The notes: generated from the letters alone by a model not told the origin. Positions 12,531-24,500 are shown, numbered from the stretch's first letter. The stretch is DNA of 64,000 bases from Capitulum mitella (GCA_030062745.1 CP099839.1:30537904-30601903), one strand, 5' to 3'. Numbers and translations are program-made.

Positions 12531-14039
12531 CACGCGTCCGGGTGCGGGGGGGGGTAATTTGACACCACCCCCCTGAGGTTTTCCGGAATAGATCCCAAAC
12601 CACGCGGCGCAGCCACAAAAAATTGGCATAGCTGTGCAAAACTGAATAGCGGATCTTTTGATGTTCAAAAATAGCGAGGTCTTTTAGGTTCACCAAGTTA
12701 CGGCGGGTTATAGTTTTTTTCTTCAAAGTCAGGTTATAGTTTTTAGGAATGGTCATTTTTAGGGCAAATTTCAAAGTGCCGCCACGAATACAGTCTTGAA
12801 AACAGACTTTAAAGCTTTTTAAGGGTGCACAGACGACCAACGAAAAAATACAAAAATAGTTTGATCTGGGGTGAAGCCACGGGGTCAGGCCGAGGTCAAA
12901 GATCAGAAACTGTTTCCAGGCATGGAACTTCTGTTCTTATCATCTCAGCCAAAAAATCGTTGTATAGGTAGAGAGCTTCTTCATCTTCTACCGGTGTACC
13001 AAGTGGCAGGTCGGTATTAGGTCAGGTCACAAAAATATAACCAAAAATGCGTTCGCGCGTATCCATTTGCTGTACAGGCCAAACAATGAAGCGCCACCAG
13101 TGTGTTGTTCAGAGCTTAATTCAAGGTTAAATGGCGCAAAACAATGTCAGGGATGACTTAGCATACATTCCGATGTATGTTCTTCTAGGTCATCTCAGAC
13201 CATGGCTTGAAATGAACTTTATTGACCTTGGTACACTCGTTTCTGCCATAACTTGCTTTCTAGGGTATTCTTTGACGCTGATTTCGAATTCAGCGCACGA
13301 AATTACCTCGGTATGGCACACGCTGGTGTAACCACATGTAAAAAAGAAATGGATAAGATGGGTCTTGCTTTCGGTTCAACATTCCGTGCACGCGTACAGT
13401 TCTGATGAAGTCGGAGGACCCAGTGAAGTTTTTACTTCCTAGTGCGCTAGTACTGAATACCTTAGTGGTAAAATTGTACCGGATGACGGTATTTGGCTCT
13501 GTGGAGCACATTTTCGCGATTTTAATGTTTTTCAGCGTTACTTTAGGTCAGTGACTTAGGTTAACCTCATATAGCCTTGGGTGGCCTTGGTCGTAGAAAT
13601 TTGAACCGTGTAGTGTTTCTGGGTGCCAAAGTGGAATTCACCGCTCGAATTTACCTTGAGATACCATAAAACAAGATATACAAAAAACAGCTTCGTGAAG
13701 TCATAACCATATGGCTTAAGTTGCGCTGAAGCACTAATTTAACCATAAGTTCTGACCCAAGCATTTCAAATTATATATCATCTACTATAATTATGTGTGG
13801 CCTACAAAAATGCCTACAAAAAATGTCATAGCGGTGTGAGAAACGGTTTTCGCGGCTCAAGCGAAAATAAGGTGAGCCTCACCAAAGTTGACCCTCTTTG
13901 ATCTTATTTAATCGTGAAGGTCACGCCTTAGAAACATCAAACTTCTACACAAGAAGGTTACATTTACGCCGCAAATTTGGTGGATTTAGCTCCGTTGGTT
14001 TTCGAGATATTTCTGGGTCAAAATGACCCCCCACCCGTG
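12531..14039 (+). repeat. Probable TTAA-flanked element, family B (1509 bp)
   Basis: It begins at the TTAA shared with A1 (12527-12530) with CACGCGTCCGGGTGCGGGG. A related inverted sequence, reverse complement ACACGGGTGGGGGG, ends at a TTAT (14040-14043). The interior carries the same TGACCT/AGGTCA-rich style but no copy in this window to align with. The right boundary is uncertain. Confidence 0.4.
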
Positions 14040-15653
14040 TTATATTTGACACGCCACCTGGGCGAATGTTGATTTATTGTTAAATCTCATAAAATATGAA
14101 ATGTTATCTATACAATTTGAAAAATTAAAAAAGGATGGTGGTTCAATAAAAGACACTGTCGTGCTGTTACTTGCTAAGATAAATTTTTCTGCGAGCAGTC
14201 TGTAGTAATGACCTGAGACGATCTGTACACAACGTCATACATCAACCCGCGCCCGACGGTCGGTCGGTGCCATGCACGTCCGACGTGGGGGGGGGGTTAG
14301 AGGTTAGAGTGGGGGTGACCAGAGTTAGAGGGGGGGTGACCGCTCCCCCTCTAACTCACAAACGGTTGGTCGGACGATAAAAATTAGCACACCGTGGGGA
14401 AGCTCGTGACTAGTAGAGCTCGGATCTGGTCTCATTTTCTGTTTCGGATAACATGTAAGCCATTTACGACCTATATATGTTTCCTCATAGCGGACTGCAT
14501 GAGACCGAGAAACTGCATAGATTTCAAGGGTTGTGACCAATTAACATAGGTGGGCATCGTTACTAAAAAATGTAACTTCGTTACTCGTTACTCCGTTACT
14601 CAAAAAAGCCAGTCCGTCACTCGTTACTCCGTTACTCTGCCTTAAAAAGTAACGGAAGTTACCGTTACTCTGTTATTTCGTTACTTTTTTAAATGCAGTG
14701 AAAAACAAGCGAACGCGGGTTTTAAGTCTTTTATGCTGCTTTGTGGTTGTAAACAAAAAGCGCTTACCCAAAACACTCCGCTAGCTGCCCACTGCCCTCA
14801 CCAGCCGTTGTAGAGTCGGCGGCGCCGGGACAACAGCCGCGGCGGGTATTCTACCACTGTGTTAGCCACAATGTTCAAACCAACGAATTCCTGTTCATTG
14901 CCCGCGGCGCCGACGGAGCGGGAACAACCGGTGCTGGAGCGGACGCATGCAAAATGTGACAAACAGCGGACATCTGTCGACTGGGTTTGATCAACAATGC
15001 CTCTCGAAGTATCCGCCCTGAACATAATGGTCTCCGTTCAGAGCTCGTTTCGGTCTCGCGAACTTCTTGTTTTGTTTTGAAATTATGTGTGTGTATTAGT
15101 TTGTGTACGAGCGCGTGCGTGGAGGTAAGATTCCTGATACCCCTGACTTTTTTTTTAATACCAAACGACGAAGGACTCAAAAAACATGACTGATATGGAT
15201 TTTATTATTGTCGAATAAAAGACTAAAAAAAGGTGCTTTAGTACCTCTTCAGCACCCTTGAAAAGACAAATTAGCTATAAAAACATGGTCATAAGTACGA
15301 TGCAACGGAGGATGTTAGCCGTTCACAAGTGGAACATTTTGGAACGATGACGTGACCTGACCTGACCCTTGTGAAAGGCCAAAATTGATATCAATGAACT
15401 CGCTATTGTCTTACGGTTCAGTATATGTCGCTTAAGTTCAGCTTTTCAGGGACAAGGTATTGTGTCTATTTACCTAATTCGAAGGACGTGTTTTGACCTT
15501 TCATGGCGTCTGGTAGCCTCAAAATTGACCTGAGGTCAAAACTCTTGAATGTTTTCGTCTCGGTTTGACAAAACCTTTCCGCCGGTGTTTTCCTTTTTTC
15601 CGTGCGACATATGGGAGCCGAGATCCTGGGAGGTGCGGAAATCCGCGCTCCCC

Positions 15654-15691
15654 CTCCGGCCGGGCAAAGGGCATTCTGAGCCCGGCCGGAG
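15654..15691. repeat. Perfect 12-bp inverted repeat (hairpin) beside a TTAA
   Basis: CTCCGGCCGGGC (15654-15665) and GCCCGGCCGGAG (15680-15691) are exact reverse complements separated by 14 bases. Downstream is GACGGTTTAA, with TTAA at 15697-15700. This looks like the right end of another TTAA element with a terminal hairpin, but no matching left end was found. Confidence 0.8.
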
Positions 15692-15715
15692 ACGGTTTAA
15701 AAACACTTCATTTAA

Positions 15716-17114
15716 CCTATTTTCTGTGGGGGGGGGGCAGATTCTGCTACCCGTGTCTTTTTGCTTGTCGCTCCCACACTGTTTGCCGCAGCGTCACAAG
15801 ATTTTCTGGCATTTCATGGAATTCATACACAAGTGTTTTGTCAACATCTTAAAAAAATCGGTCCCGCAGAGGCGGTTCCAAGCCCCCGTTTTCGGCGGTA
15901 ATGTGCTGTGCGTGAAGCTGCAAAGTTGTGCGGTTCACTATCGTGACATTCTGAGTAGAAATAAAGATCACTGACTCATTTATATAGTCATACACATCCT
16001 AAACAATGCGTATGCACACACATTTTCAGGCGAACGCACACCCAGGTACTGAAAAAATGGGGGAGCATACTATTGTGCTTATGGTGCCCTCCCAATTTTG
16101 TTTACCTGGATCCACCTCTGCGCTACATATAAACTTAAACTGGCTTGCTAGTTGTACATCTGATGTTTATATCACCCAAAACAAACAAAGACAAAGGAAA
16201 TTTCTTATTTCAAAAATCACCCTTCTTGCCCTCCCTGGAACTGCCTATGGTTTTCTATTTTAAATTTCAGCTTTCGGTATATAAAAGACTTGGATATTCC
16301 AAGCTGAACCGTGTTATTCCCATGAAAATTGGTTGGCAAACACGGCCGCAGTGACCTTTCAAAAATCCCGAAACTTTGGAGTTTGTTTGCCCCCACGGCC
16401 TATTTTCTCAATTTTTGAATTTTTGGGGTCCAGAATTGGAGATCTCGTTGAAACATATTAAATGGCATTCATTCCATCAACACTGGACGAATGCATCTCG
16501 AGATCTCTGGAAGAGCGGGGAGGGGAGGGGTCAGAATTGGTAATCTTCACCTTTCGGCCAATGCATATTTTTCGAAGGTGCAAAAGTGGCAACGGCTAAT
16601 ATCATGTTTGAGTTTGGGTCCTCACTTCTGCGTCCACAAAAAATAATGTGTCAGCCGAAAGGCGTTTCGGCCAGATGATATTTTTTCGGGAACGCAGGAG
16701 CGGTAACTCGAATCGCATGGACAATGTAGCCTGTCCTCCAAGTTAAAAATGATTTAACCTAACCTAATTTAAAACCTACTGTATGGTTGCAGGGATTGCC
16801 CTAGATGGGCGTGTAAAACTAATTTTTTGTTAGGTTTAATTTGCCTGTTCTTTGGTTTGGTTAGCTCGTATCGGCTGAAGGCAAACATGTGTCAACTGAA
16901 TCAAAATTCAAGAGTTACCTAATCAAGTCAGTTTACACATCCAGTAGGGGCCAGTGCTTAGAAAAATACCTGAATGGGCTAAATTGTTCACACAACTTGT
17001 GTTGCCACTTCCGCGTCTCCAAAAATTACGCGTAAGCGTCGGCCGAAAGGTAGATTACCGCAGATCTGCCCCCCCCCAGGGTAATGTGAATCTCACTGCC
17101 TGCAGAGAATATGG
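15716..17114 (+). repeat. TTAA-flanked element, family D (1399 bp), nested in the hAT element
   Basis: TTAA lies on both sides (15712-15715 and 17115-17118). The ends CCTATTTTCTGTGG and, in reverse complement, CCATATTCTCTGCAGG are inverted repeats related to those of family E. A G-run lies just inside the left end (15728-15738) and a C-run near the right (17069-17077). It separates the BED exon from most of the left part of the hAT element. No coding potential is apparent. Confidence 0.65.
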
Positions 17115-17200
17115 TTAAGGCAAATAGTCCAAGCAATAGTCGACAAGCTTCATAATTATGCTTCACTACTGACAACTTATTGTGCACATTCTGTTCTCAC

Positions 17201-17476
17201 CTGGAAATACCGTAAATAATGCTTCCTCTTGATATGTGCCTTTAGGTTTGAAAGGCTACTCTTGTGATCCTTGATTATAACCTCTTTCGGTCGGCACAGG
17301 ACATACGTAAAAATGGCGTTTTTCCCCTCCTCCTTAAACTCACAGTACGTTTCTAGATGTGGCCATGGGTGACCCAGACCGGGCTCGTCCTCTTCCTCCG
17401 AAGCTGAGGCACCGTCGGACTCGGAGTCAAGGTTTTCGACCTCCAGTGGCGGCGTAAAGACGCCTTGATGGGACAT
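17201..17476 (-). pseudogene. BED-type zinc-finger exon of a hAT transposase (remnant)
   Basis: The 99-codon frame starts MSHQGVFTPP and has an acidic linker, then a BED-like finger from about residue 38: Trp38, the aromatics Tyr44 and Phe47, Cys61, SNLKAHIKRKH with His81 and His86. BED fingers bind DNA at the N terminus of many hAT transposases. The first zinc-ligand Cys, expected at residue 58, is Tyr (TAT; TGT needs one G-to-A change), so the finger is probably broken. The frame reads through a strong splice donor, CAG|GTGAGA, after Gln92 (exon edge 17201), which fits a first transposase exon. No downstream transposase exon is visible. It lies within the hAT element at 14545-18165. Confidence 0.7.
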
Positions 17477-18869
17477 TTTAGTGTCAGGTAGTTAAAATTT
17501 CAGGCCAGTCAAGAATCAATCACCACTCCATCGCCCCATGGACATCACAGATCCAAGGCCATGGCGGCAGTAATCATGTGCTCAACAGCCTCGAGTGATC
17601 TTGGCGGGGAACCGTGAGGCGGTGGTAAGCAATCCGTGACTAACTTGAGACAACATTGAAAACTGCCGTCAGCTGGCTGTTCCAGTATAAATGACAATAA
17701 CTTCGATATCTTTTAGCCTGAAAAATGACGACTGGTGAATTTATAATTTTAAGTCATATCAAACTTACGCATAATTCAATACTTTTGTCCCAAAAGAGAC
17801 CAACATTGCTGCCAACTTGCCGTCAACGTTTATCAGCTGACGAATATTGTCAACAAGTCTACTCCGCGATTGTCAGCTGAGTGCGCGCCCAGCCGCGCTT
17901 GTATCGCCGCACGCTATTGGGTGTTGGCTATTCAAGTAGCCAATGGCGTGTGCCGATGCAAATAAACCCGGGCGGTGTCTGTAAGGAGTTTAAAAAGTAA
18001 CGGAGTAACGGACCAAAAAGTAACGGAGTAACGGACCACAAAAGTAACTTCCGTTACTCAGTCCGTTACAGTAAAATAAAAGTAACGGGTCCGTTACTCC
18101 GTTATTCAAAAAAGTAACTTCGTTAGTAACGGAGTAACGGAGTAACGGACCAGTGCCAACGTATGCCAATTAAGTCTAGATAAGGGCACCAGCGAACAGG
18201 TAAAAGCCTGCAGATACCGATTCATCACTAATTTCGCTGGTTTCTTTTATATGTACGCGGAAACGTTGAGTTAAAAATACGGCGACTTTCGCACCGCTGC
18301 ACGGGGGACACCATAGACGAGCGCGGTATAAAATTAACGGGAACTAATTTTAATGTCCTTTTATTTCCGCGAAATATGCTTTTTCAAATGATGTTTCTTG
18401 ATCCTAGTAATTTTTCTGATGATTTCTCGTGCTTTGATGTTGAAAAATTCAGTAGTTACCAATTTACACAACTGGTGGACCCTTATTCGCGACAGTCTGT
18501 TTATTTCCAAAACCTGCAATTTTTTTAAGCTTTTTGAATTTTTTGTTTGCATTATATTTGTTATCATTATGTTATATACATTATATCATTATATACAACA
18601 TGTTATTTGCAACTGTGCGAGCCAGTTTTGCCATTTTTTACCCGATCTGAGTCATTCATCGCCGATTTTGATAACAGTGTGTTTTGACTCATACAGTTAT
18701 TAGACATAACAGTTATTCGTGACCTGACATCAGGCCAGTGATCGGAGGTCATTGAAACTTTTCCTTTTGACGGAAACCGGATGTCTGGATTTCTCCACCC
18801 CCATATTGTCATAAATAATTACCAATTTTCGAAAAAGACGACTGATGTTGAAAACGGGCTTGACCTTAA

Positions 18870-20449
18870 CACGCGCACTGGAAGGGGGATCTTTTTGTGC
18901 CCCCTCCCCCCCACGCATGTTTTTCTTGAATATCTCGAGAACGGATTTTAGCTGGTTGTTGCTACTTCGTGGCATTTATGGCAATTGAATACCTCGTCGA
19001 ATGACGCAGAAAAATCGGAAATCGGCCAGAAATTTATGAAGTTTCAAGCATTTGAAGTCAAGCAAGCATAACGAAAACGACGGTTGTCGCTGACAAATGG
19101 GAACTTTGTGAAAGGACCAGCGTTCTACCTAAGATTACCGTTTGAGCACAATCATGCGACGACATTTGGGCATATGTGATGGATGTACCAAGACCAAAGT
19201 CAGGGTCAATAGGAGTCAAGTTCATCAAATGTCAATGTCGAACAGTTTGTGACCTGACCCAGATTTGCTTTGCAACATGTCGGTTTGTATGAAATACGCA
19301 TCCAAAGATCCTAATAAAAACATGTGTGCGCACACTGATATGCTTACAAATACCAAGGCCAGTGAAGGTCAAGGTCATTTAAGGTCAAGGTCAAATATCT
19401 TATGACCTGTCCCAGATTTGTTTTGAGACATGTCGATTTGTATGAAATATGCATTCAAAGACCCTAAAAAAAACAGGTATGTGCACATGGATACGCTTAC
19501 ATATATACCAGGGTCATTTAGGGGCAAGGTCACCAAAGGCCAATGTGTTATGATAATGTCGTGTGGGAAGTTTCTGGTTGACCTGTCTCGCTAGTTTCTG
19601 GTTGACATGTCTCGCTAGCTTGCTCCTGCCAGCGAGGTACATATGTGACATCTGAGCTCTCGGCGGCCGGCGCGGCTGCAGTGAGAGAGCATCTCCGGAG
19701 GGCAGAGCGCGCAGTGGCAGCGGGGGGACGGGCGTGGCTGTGTATGTGCTTGCGTTGCTTGCTGCCTAGAACGCTCAGAAGGACTTTAATACAACTACAG
19801 CCAAGGGCAACTATTTTGCGACCTGGTCCAAATTTGCTACACAATATGCCAATTTGCGTGAAATATGCATTCAAAGACCTTAATAAAAACACGCTGACAC
19901 ATTGAAACTCACAAGTATATACATGTATACATATACATACATACATAAATAGAAACGCTGGAAATAACCAAATGTATCAATGTTGACTACCTTCACTGAA
20001 AATACGCCAAACGATACGTGTTTCGCCTTTATGTACACTCAAGCTGCCCCGTGTTGCTCGAAATCTGATCTGCAAAAGATGAAAAAATGACGCCATAGGT
20101 CAATGACCTGACATGACCTCGATCCAAAATCCTCAGTCAAGACGTCAAATGGATGGAAGTTTTCGTTTTCCTTGTTTTAACGGCCAAACAAAGAGTCTTT
20201 CCCGTTTCGTTCGAAAAGTTGTATGAAATGGCCCGTACGGGCCGAGAAAACGTCAAAAGTTGACCTTTCCCACCCCATTTGATCTTGAAGATATTGATCT
20301 AGGGTCATAAAAAATGCACACAATGTAGACCGCTATGGCCTCACCCTCTCCATAAGTCATGTCTGTAACTCGTTCCGTTGCCGAAATCGGAGGAACACTT
20401 TTTGACCCCCTCTTCCAGTGCGCGTTAGCACGAAACTCCACTGCGCGTG
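18870..20449 (+). repeat. TTAA-flanked element, family C (1580 bp), nested in A2
   Basis: TTAA flanks both ends (18866-18869 and 20450-20453). The left end CACGCGCACTGGAAGGGGG is matched near the right end in reverse complement (TAACGCGCACTGGAAGAGGGGG), with a further short CACGCGCAGTGGAG end outside it. Uninterrupted copy A1 reads GGGCTTGAACTTAGGTCAGTGACCC where A2 has GGGCTTGACC-TTAA-[C]-TTAA-GTCAATGACCC, so A1 gives the empty site and shows TTAA duplication. The interior has a ~154-bp tandem repeat and a GC-rich insertion at about 19553-19805. Confidence 0.8.
19244..19920 (+). repeat. ~154-bp tandem repeat, three units, third displaced by an insertion
   Basis: Units begin near 19244 and 19398 with GTGACCTGACCCAGATTTG / ATGACCTGTCCCAGATTTG. 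A third partial unit starts near 19807 with GCGACCTGGTCCAAATTTG. Each continues with a GAAATA(T/C)GCAT(T/C)CAAAGA block. About 250 bp of GC-rich foreign sequence (19553-19805) sits between the second and third. That insert contains its own 24-bp direct repeat (19569-19592 and 19593-19616, AGTTTCTGGTTGAC...). Confidence 0.75.
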
Positions 20450-20761
20450 TTAAGTCAATGACCCAAGCATCCGAGAAAACAGATTTGTTGCATTTATCAA
20501 AATCTCTAACCCTTGAAAGTTTTGCTATGATATCATGTTTGCGAAAAAGTTATCGAACGCTAAACTTTTTTGGACACAGGCCCATCTGACCTGGCTTAGG
20601 TACCTTACTTGACCTGGAGTTAAAACTTTGACACAAAGTGTAAAAATGATAAAGAAAGAGATACACCGAGTTTCGTGACGCTGAGTTTGTTCGTTCCCTC
20701 GCAATCTCGGAAAAACCTCGGGGGGGGGGGCGGTCAATCTCGCCAGTCGAGGGCGGGTTAA

Positions 20762-21599
20762 AGATGTAACAGCACAAGTTTTATTCAAGCAGTCAGAATG
20801 AGTCTCAATTCTCTGTGTATGAATAATGGTATGTCTAGCATATCACTTTGCTGGTGCTAGTGTTGTCGAGGTTTAGGACTGGCGAACTTAACAACATTGC
20901 CAGCAGAACTGTCCAACCTGGATTCAGAACTTGCAATTACAAAACACAATGCGAAAAATGCGGCGATGCGGCGAAGCAATGCCTGAAATCCTCTAAATTA
21001 TTGGGACCGTGCAATGCTTGAGCTTGGTCTGATTCAGAAACCCAGGTCTGCTCCAATATTCTCGGATAGATAACAGAACTCAGATGCTGAAGAAGTCACT
21101 CGCTTTGCTGCGGGTTGCCCTGCACTCTTACGGTGCTATCGCATGCCATTCGCGTAACCTATATAATTTAGGGTGGTTCGAAAAAAAACTGACAAATGGG
21201 CAGGGTATGGGTACTTGGTCTCCGGTCGGCAAATCAAGAAAATCGTCGTTAAACGGTTATAGTCGGGCGTTTTGAACAGGCACGCTAGCAATGCTTAAGC
21301 GCAAACATGCCGACGCCCGGCGTTGCAGTCTGCATTGGCCGTGCAGTGTCGGCCGCTGCAGGTAATATCAAGCGGCGAGCGGCGGGCCGGCGAAAACGAC
21401 CATGTATCTGGGAACACAGGTGTCGATTTGTATATATTTGGGTGGGTCCTCGCCCCCCCCCCCCAAATGTTGAGCTCGGCCTCCCGGTGTTGAGCTCGGG
21501 TCCCCTCAATGGTGCTCTTGGCCCCCAATGCTTCTTGCCCTCAGGTTGTCCGACACATATTGGCTTTTCCTATAGTCAAACACAAACATCTCACTAAAT
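20762..21599. other. Intergenic, no gene seen; includes one copy of a dispersed coding-like repeat
   Basis: Between the end of A2 and the LINE I see only short frames. The segment at 21303-21415 is related to one at 30025-30130 (separate entry). TGTTGAGCTCGG occurs twice near 21467 and 21487 beside a C-run. Confidence 0.4.
21303..21415 (+). repeat. Dispersed repeat with conserved frame, copy 1
   Basis: The plus strand here matches the minus strand at 30025-30130. Both translate in the same frame with a shared TPGVAV..GRA.SAAA.N.K pattern, then a GR/GE basic stretch. Preservation of the reading frame between diverged copies suggests a relic of a mobile-element protein, but I do not recognise the family. 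Confidence 0.55.
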
Positions 21600-24500
21600 G
21601 GTTTGTCCTGTCAACACAAACCATTATCTCCACGTGTGAACCAGGGGCAGGTCTGTGAAGAGAAGTCATCTCCCCTGCGTTAAGTTTTTTTCTCCTGTGA
21701 AGTTCACCTTTTATCGCAGTAACCCCGTGAGTCGATCGCAGATCGACTTCTTTTTAATAAGTCAGAGTCTCCTGTACTTTGAAAGGCGGCCCATTACCAA
21801 AATATTTGACGGGTATTTTTCCGACCATAAAACGATTTCACTGGAGATTGCAGTGAATCAAGCTGAAACAGGCAAATCGTAATGGAAGATTCACAATGCA
21901 CTTTTAAAAGAGAATGCAGACGTTTCGGCCAAAAATAATGTGCATTATTCAGGAGAATGGCGCAGAGGGGGCGAAACGTACCACGTTGCTTGAGACGATA
22001 CTCTGCGTCCTGCGTGGTGAAATGATCTAGTACTCTGCGCGAAAGGAGCGTGAAAGAAACGAGAAATTCGAAACTATTAGTCAACAAACAAATGAACTGA
22101 CTGATACCGAACAGGCACACTCCGTCGACTCCCAAGCGCTATTAGCCTCACTTTATGAGAAACGAGATGACTTGGTCGAAACGATGACGAAAGTAAATGT
22201 TTCATGCCAAAGTAAGGAGGAGACATCTGGCCGAAAAAAGCACGGCCTACTTCCACGGACTCCAAAAGCGCGAAGGGCGACAGAATACGTGTCGTTCTAT
22301 GTTAATGACCTACTCGAAAAGTGAGCATGACCTGCTAAATAATAGAAAGGAAAACATGTCAACTGAATGCCAGTATTTCTACTACAAACTTCATGAGCAG
22401 AAAACAGTAGATCCCGTACTTGTCAACAGATTCTGCTACGGTCCCCCGGTAATAACAACAGAACAGCGCACGGTGTGTGACAGGGAGATCGGTATAAATG
22501 AGTTGAGCCTGACCTTTTTTTCCATGAAAGATGGCTCTTCACTTGTCCTAGTGGATACACAGCTGAGTTTTATAAAGTGTTTTGGCCGGAATTAAAAGGT
22601 TTGGTACACGGAGCAATCAATGAAATTTTCACCTCTGGCTTCATGCCGCAGAGTATTAGCAGTACCGTGACGACTCTCATACACAAACGAGGCAAAGATA
22701 CTAAGCGTATGGAAAACCTGAGGCCAATCAGTCTCCTCAGTGTCTTGTACAAGTTAATAACTAAAACGTTGGTCAGGCGGTTGAGCAATGTTGTTGGCAG
22801 CGTGATAGACAGCGACCAAACCGACTTCATAAAGGGCTGTTATATTGGGAAGTGTGCGCACAGTCCTTGATCTAATAGAATACTGTACTGAAAACGATAC
22901 GAGTGGACTACTTGTATGCTATGACATGTAGAAAGCTTAAGATTCCGTCAGTTGGGAATATTTAAAAACCGTCATAAGAAACTTTGAATTTGGGAAAAAC
23001 GTTCAGAAATGGATGAACATATTCTACGGCGATGAATCGGGACCAGCTCCATACGCAAGAGTGCAGATCTACAAATCGTTGTCCACACCCTATCAGATAC
23101 GAAGGGGACTGAGGCAGAGATGTTCCCTCAGTTGTTATCTGTTCTTATTATCTGTTGAGCCTCTCTTAATACAAATTAGAGAAAACTTAAATGTACGGGG
23201 GTTATCGATTGGCACAGTAACTCTGAAAACCGTGGCTTGTGCAGACGTCACAGTTCTTTTGGACGATTCGTAATGCTCCCTGAAGGCATGTTTGGACGTC
23301 TTTAGCGATTTCGAATGTGCCTCAGGGCTCCAGTTAAGCCTTCAGAAAATCAAAGCCATGTGGATAGGAAGCGACGCCTTTGGCAGAGAGCGCCCGCAAA
23401 ACGATGCCGGGCTAACCTGGACAAGAGGCCCAGTTGAGATACTCGGTGTTAAAATAGGTCAAGCATCACATTGTAATATTGTCGAAATGAATTACACATA
23501 AAAGATACATGCCGTGGAAAGACATCTCAATGCATGGTTACGGAGGAGCCTCACACGCTTTGGAAGAGTCTACCTGATTAAATCCGAAGGGATCTCGCAG
23601 TTAACCTATCTTATGTCCGTCATCCCACAACAGGAAGCAGACATGATGGAAAGTATGGGAAAAAATATCGCTCCATTTTATATGGAGGAGTAAGCGGGAC
23701 AAGATTAAAAGGGCTGTTCTAAAAAAACAGCATAAAATGGAGGGCTTAAAGTACCCGACATTGCAACGACTACAAAAAGTTTGAAAGTGGCATGGGTGAA
23801 ACGTTACTTAAAGCAACCGCAAGCCAAGAGGCGAGCGGCCGTCATACATGTGCTCTCTATGCAAGGAGGCACATCAGCATTGGAGTGCTGTACGGACGAC
23901 AAGCAAATAGAAATGCACATAAAAAACGTATTTAGGGGGAAACTGCCAAAGCCTGGAGAACAGCAACTATGCAGAATGATTTAGAGGCCGAAGAAATATT
24001 AAGCCAAGTCCTGTGGCTGAACAAGCACATTCGTCTTGAGCGCCACCCTAATATTCCTCAGACAAGGCTGCAACAAATAGGCATTGTACGGCTAAAAGAC
24101 ATACACGATTCTGATCACAGAAAGCTCCTTACTCCCAACCAGATGGCAGCCAAATACGAAATCCACCCGATGCACAGCCTTGCTCTGTTGCGATCGTTGC
24201 CAGCTGAATGGAGGCGCAAATTAGAAAGGCACAAGCCGAGAGTACCCGTAGAAAATAAGGCCATGGAAGACATGCACAAGGTACAAAATGTGTCAAATGG
24301 TCATCCTGTAAGATATTATCCGCCATGGAGTCGCCCAGAGTCACAAGAACGCTGGATTTACGAACTGCGATTAGGCCCGAATTTTAATTGGACAAACGTC
24401 CATACTAGGATTTACGAGACTACTGACGACAAAACGTTAAGATGGGTACAGTTTAGATGTGTCCACAGGGTTACATCTACCAACAGGCTTCTTTATATAT

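Larger units (their letters stand above)
14545..18165 (-). mobile_element. hAT element (3621 bp) with perfect 8-bp target duplication CCAATTAA
   Basis: Terminal inverted repeats CATAGGTGGGCA (left) and CATACGTTGGCA (reverse complement of right) fit the hAT consensus. CCAATTAA is duplicated exactly at 14537-14544 and 18166-18173. Sub-terminal GTAACGGAGTAACGGA-type repeats occur in both arms in opposite orientation (14558-14690 and 17990-18150). Inside, a minus-strand BED zinc-finger exon remains (17201-17476), but I find no catalytic or dimerisation domain, and TTAA element D occupies 15716-17114. It is a dead or internally deleted copy inserted into element A2. Confidence 0.92.
14246..20757 (+). 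repeat. TTAA-flanked element, family A, copy A2, split by two nested insertions
   Basis: The left end CCCGCGCCCGACGG follows TCAA (14242-14245, decayed TTAA). The right end, reverse complement CCCGCCCTCGACTGG, precedes TTAA (20758-20761). The element sequence is present at 14246-14544, 18174-18865 and 20454-20757, and these parts align in order to A1. The gaps are filled by a hAT element (14545-18165) and by TTAA element C (18870-20449). With those removed A2 is about 1.3 kb, close to the 1.2 kb of A1. Confidence 0.8.
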
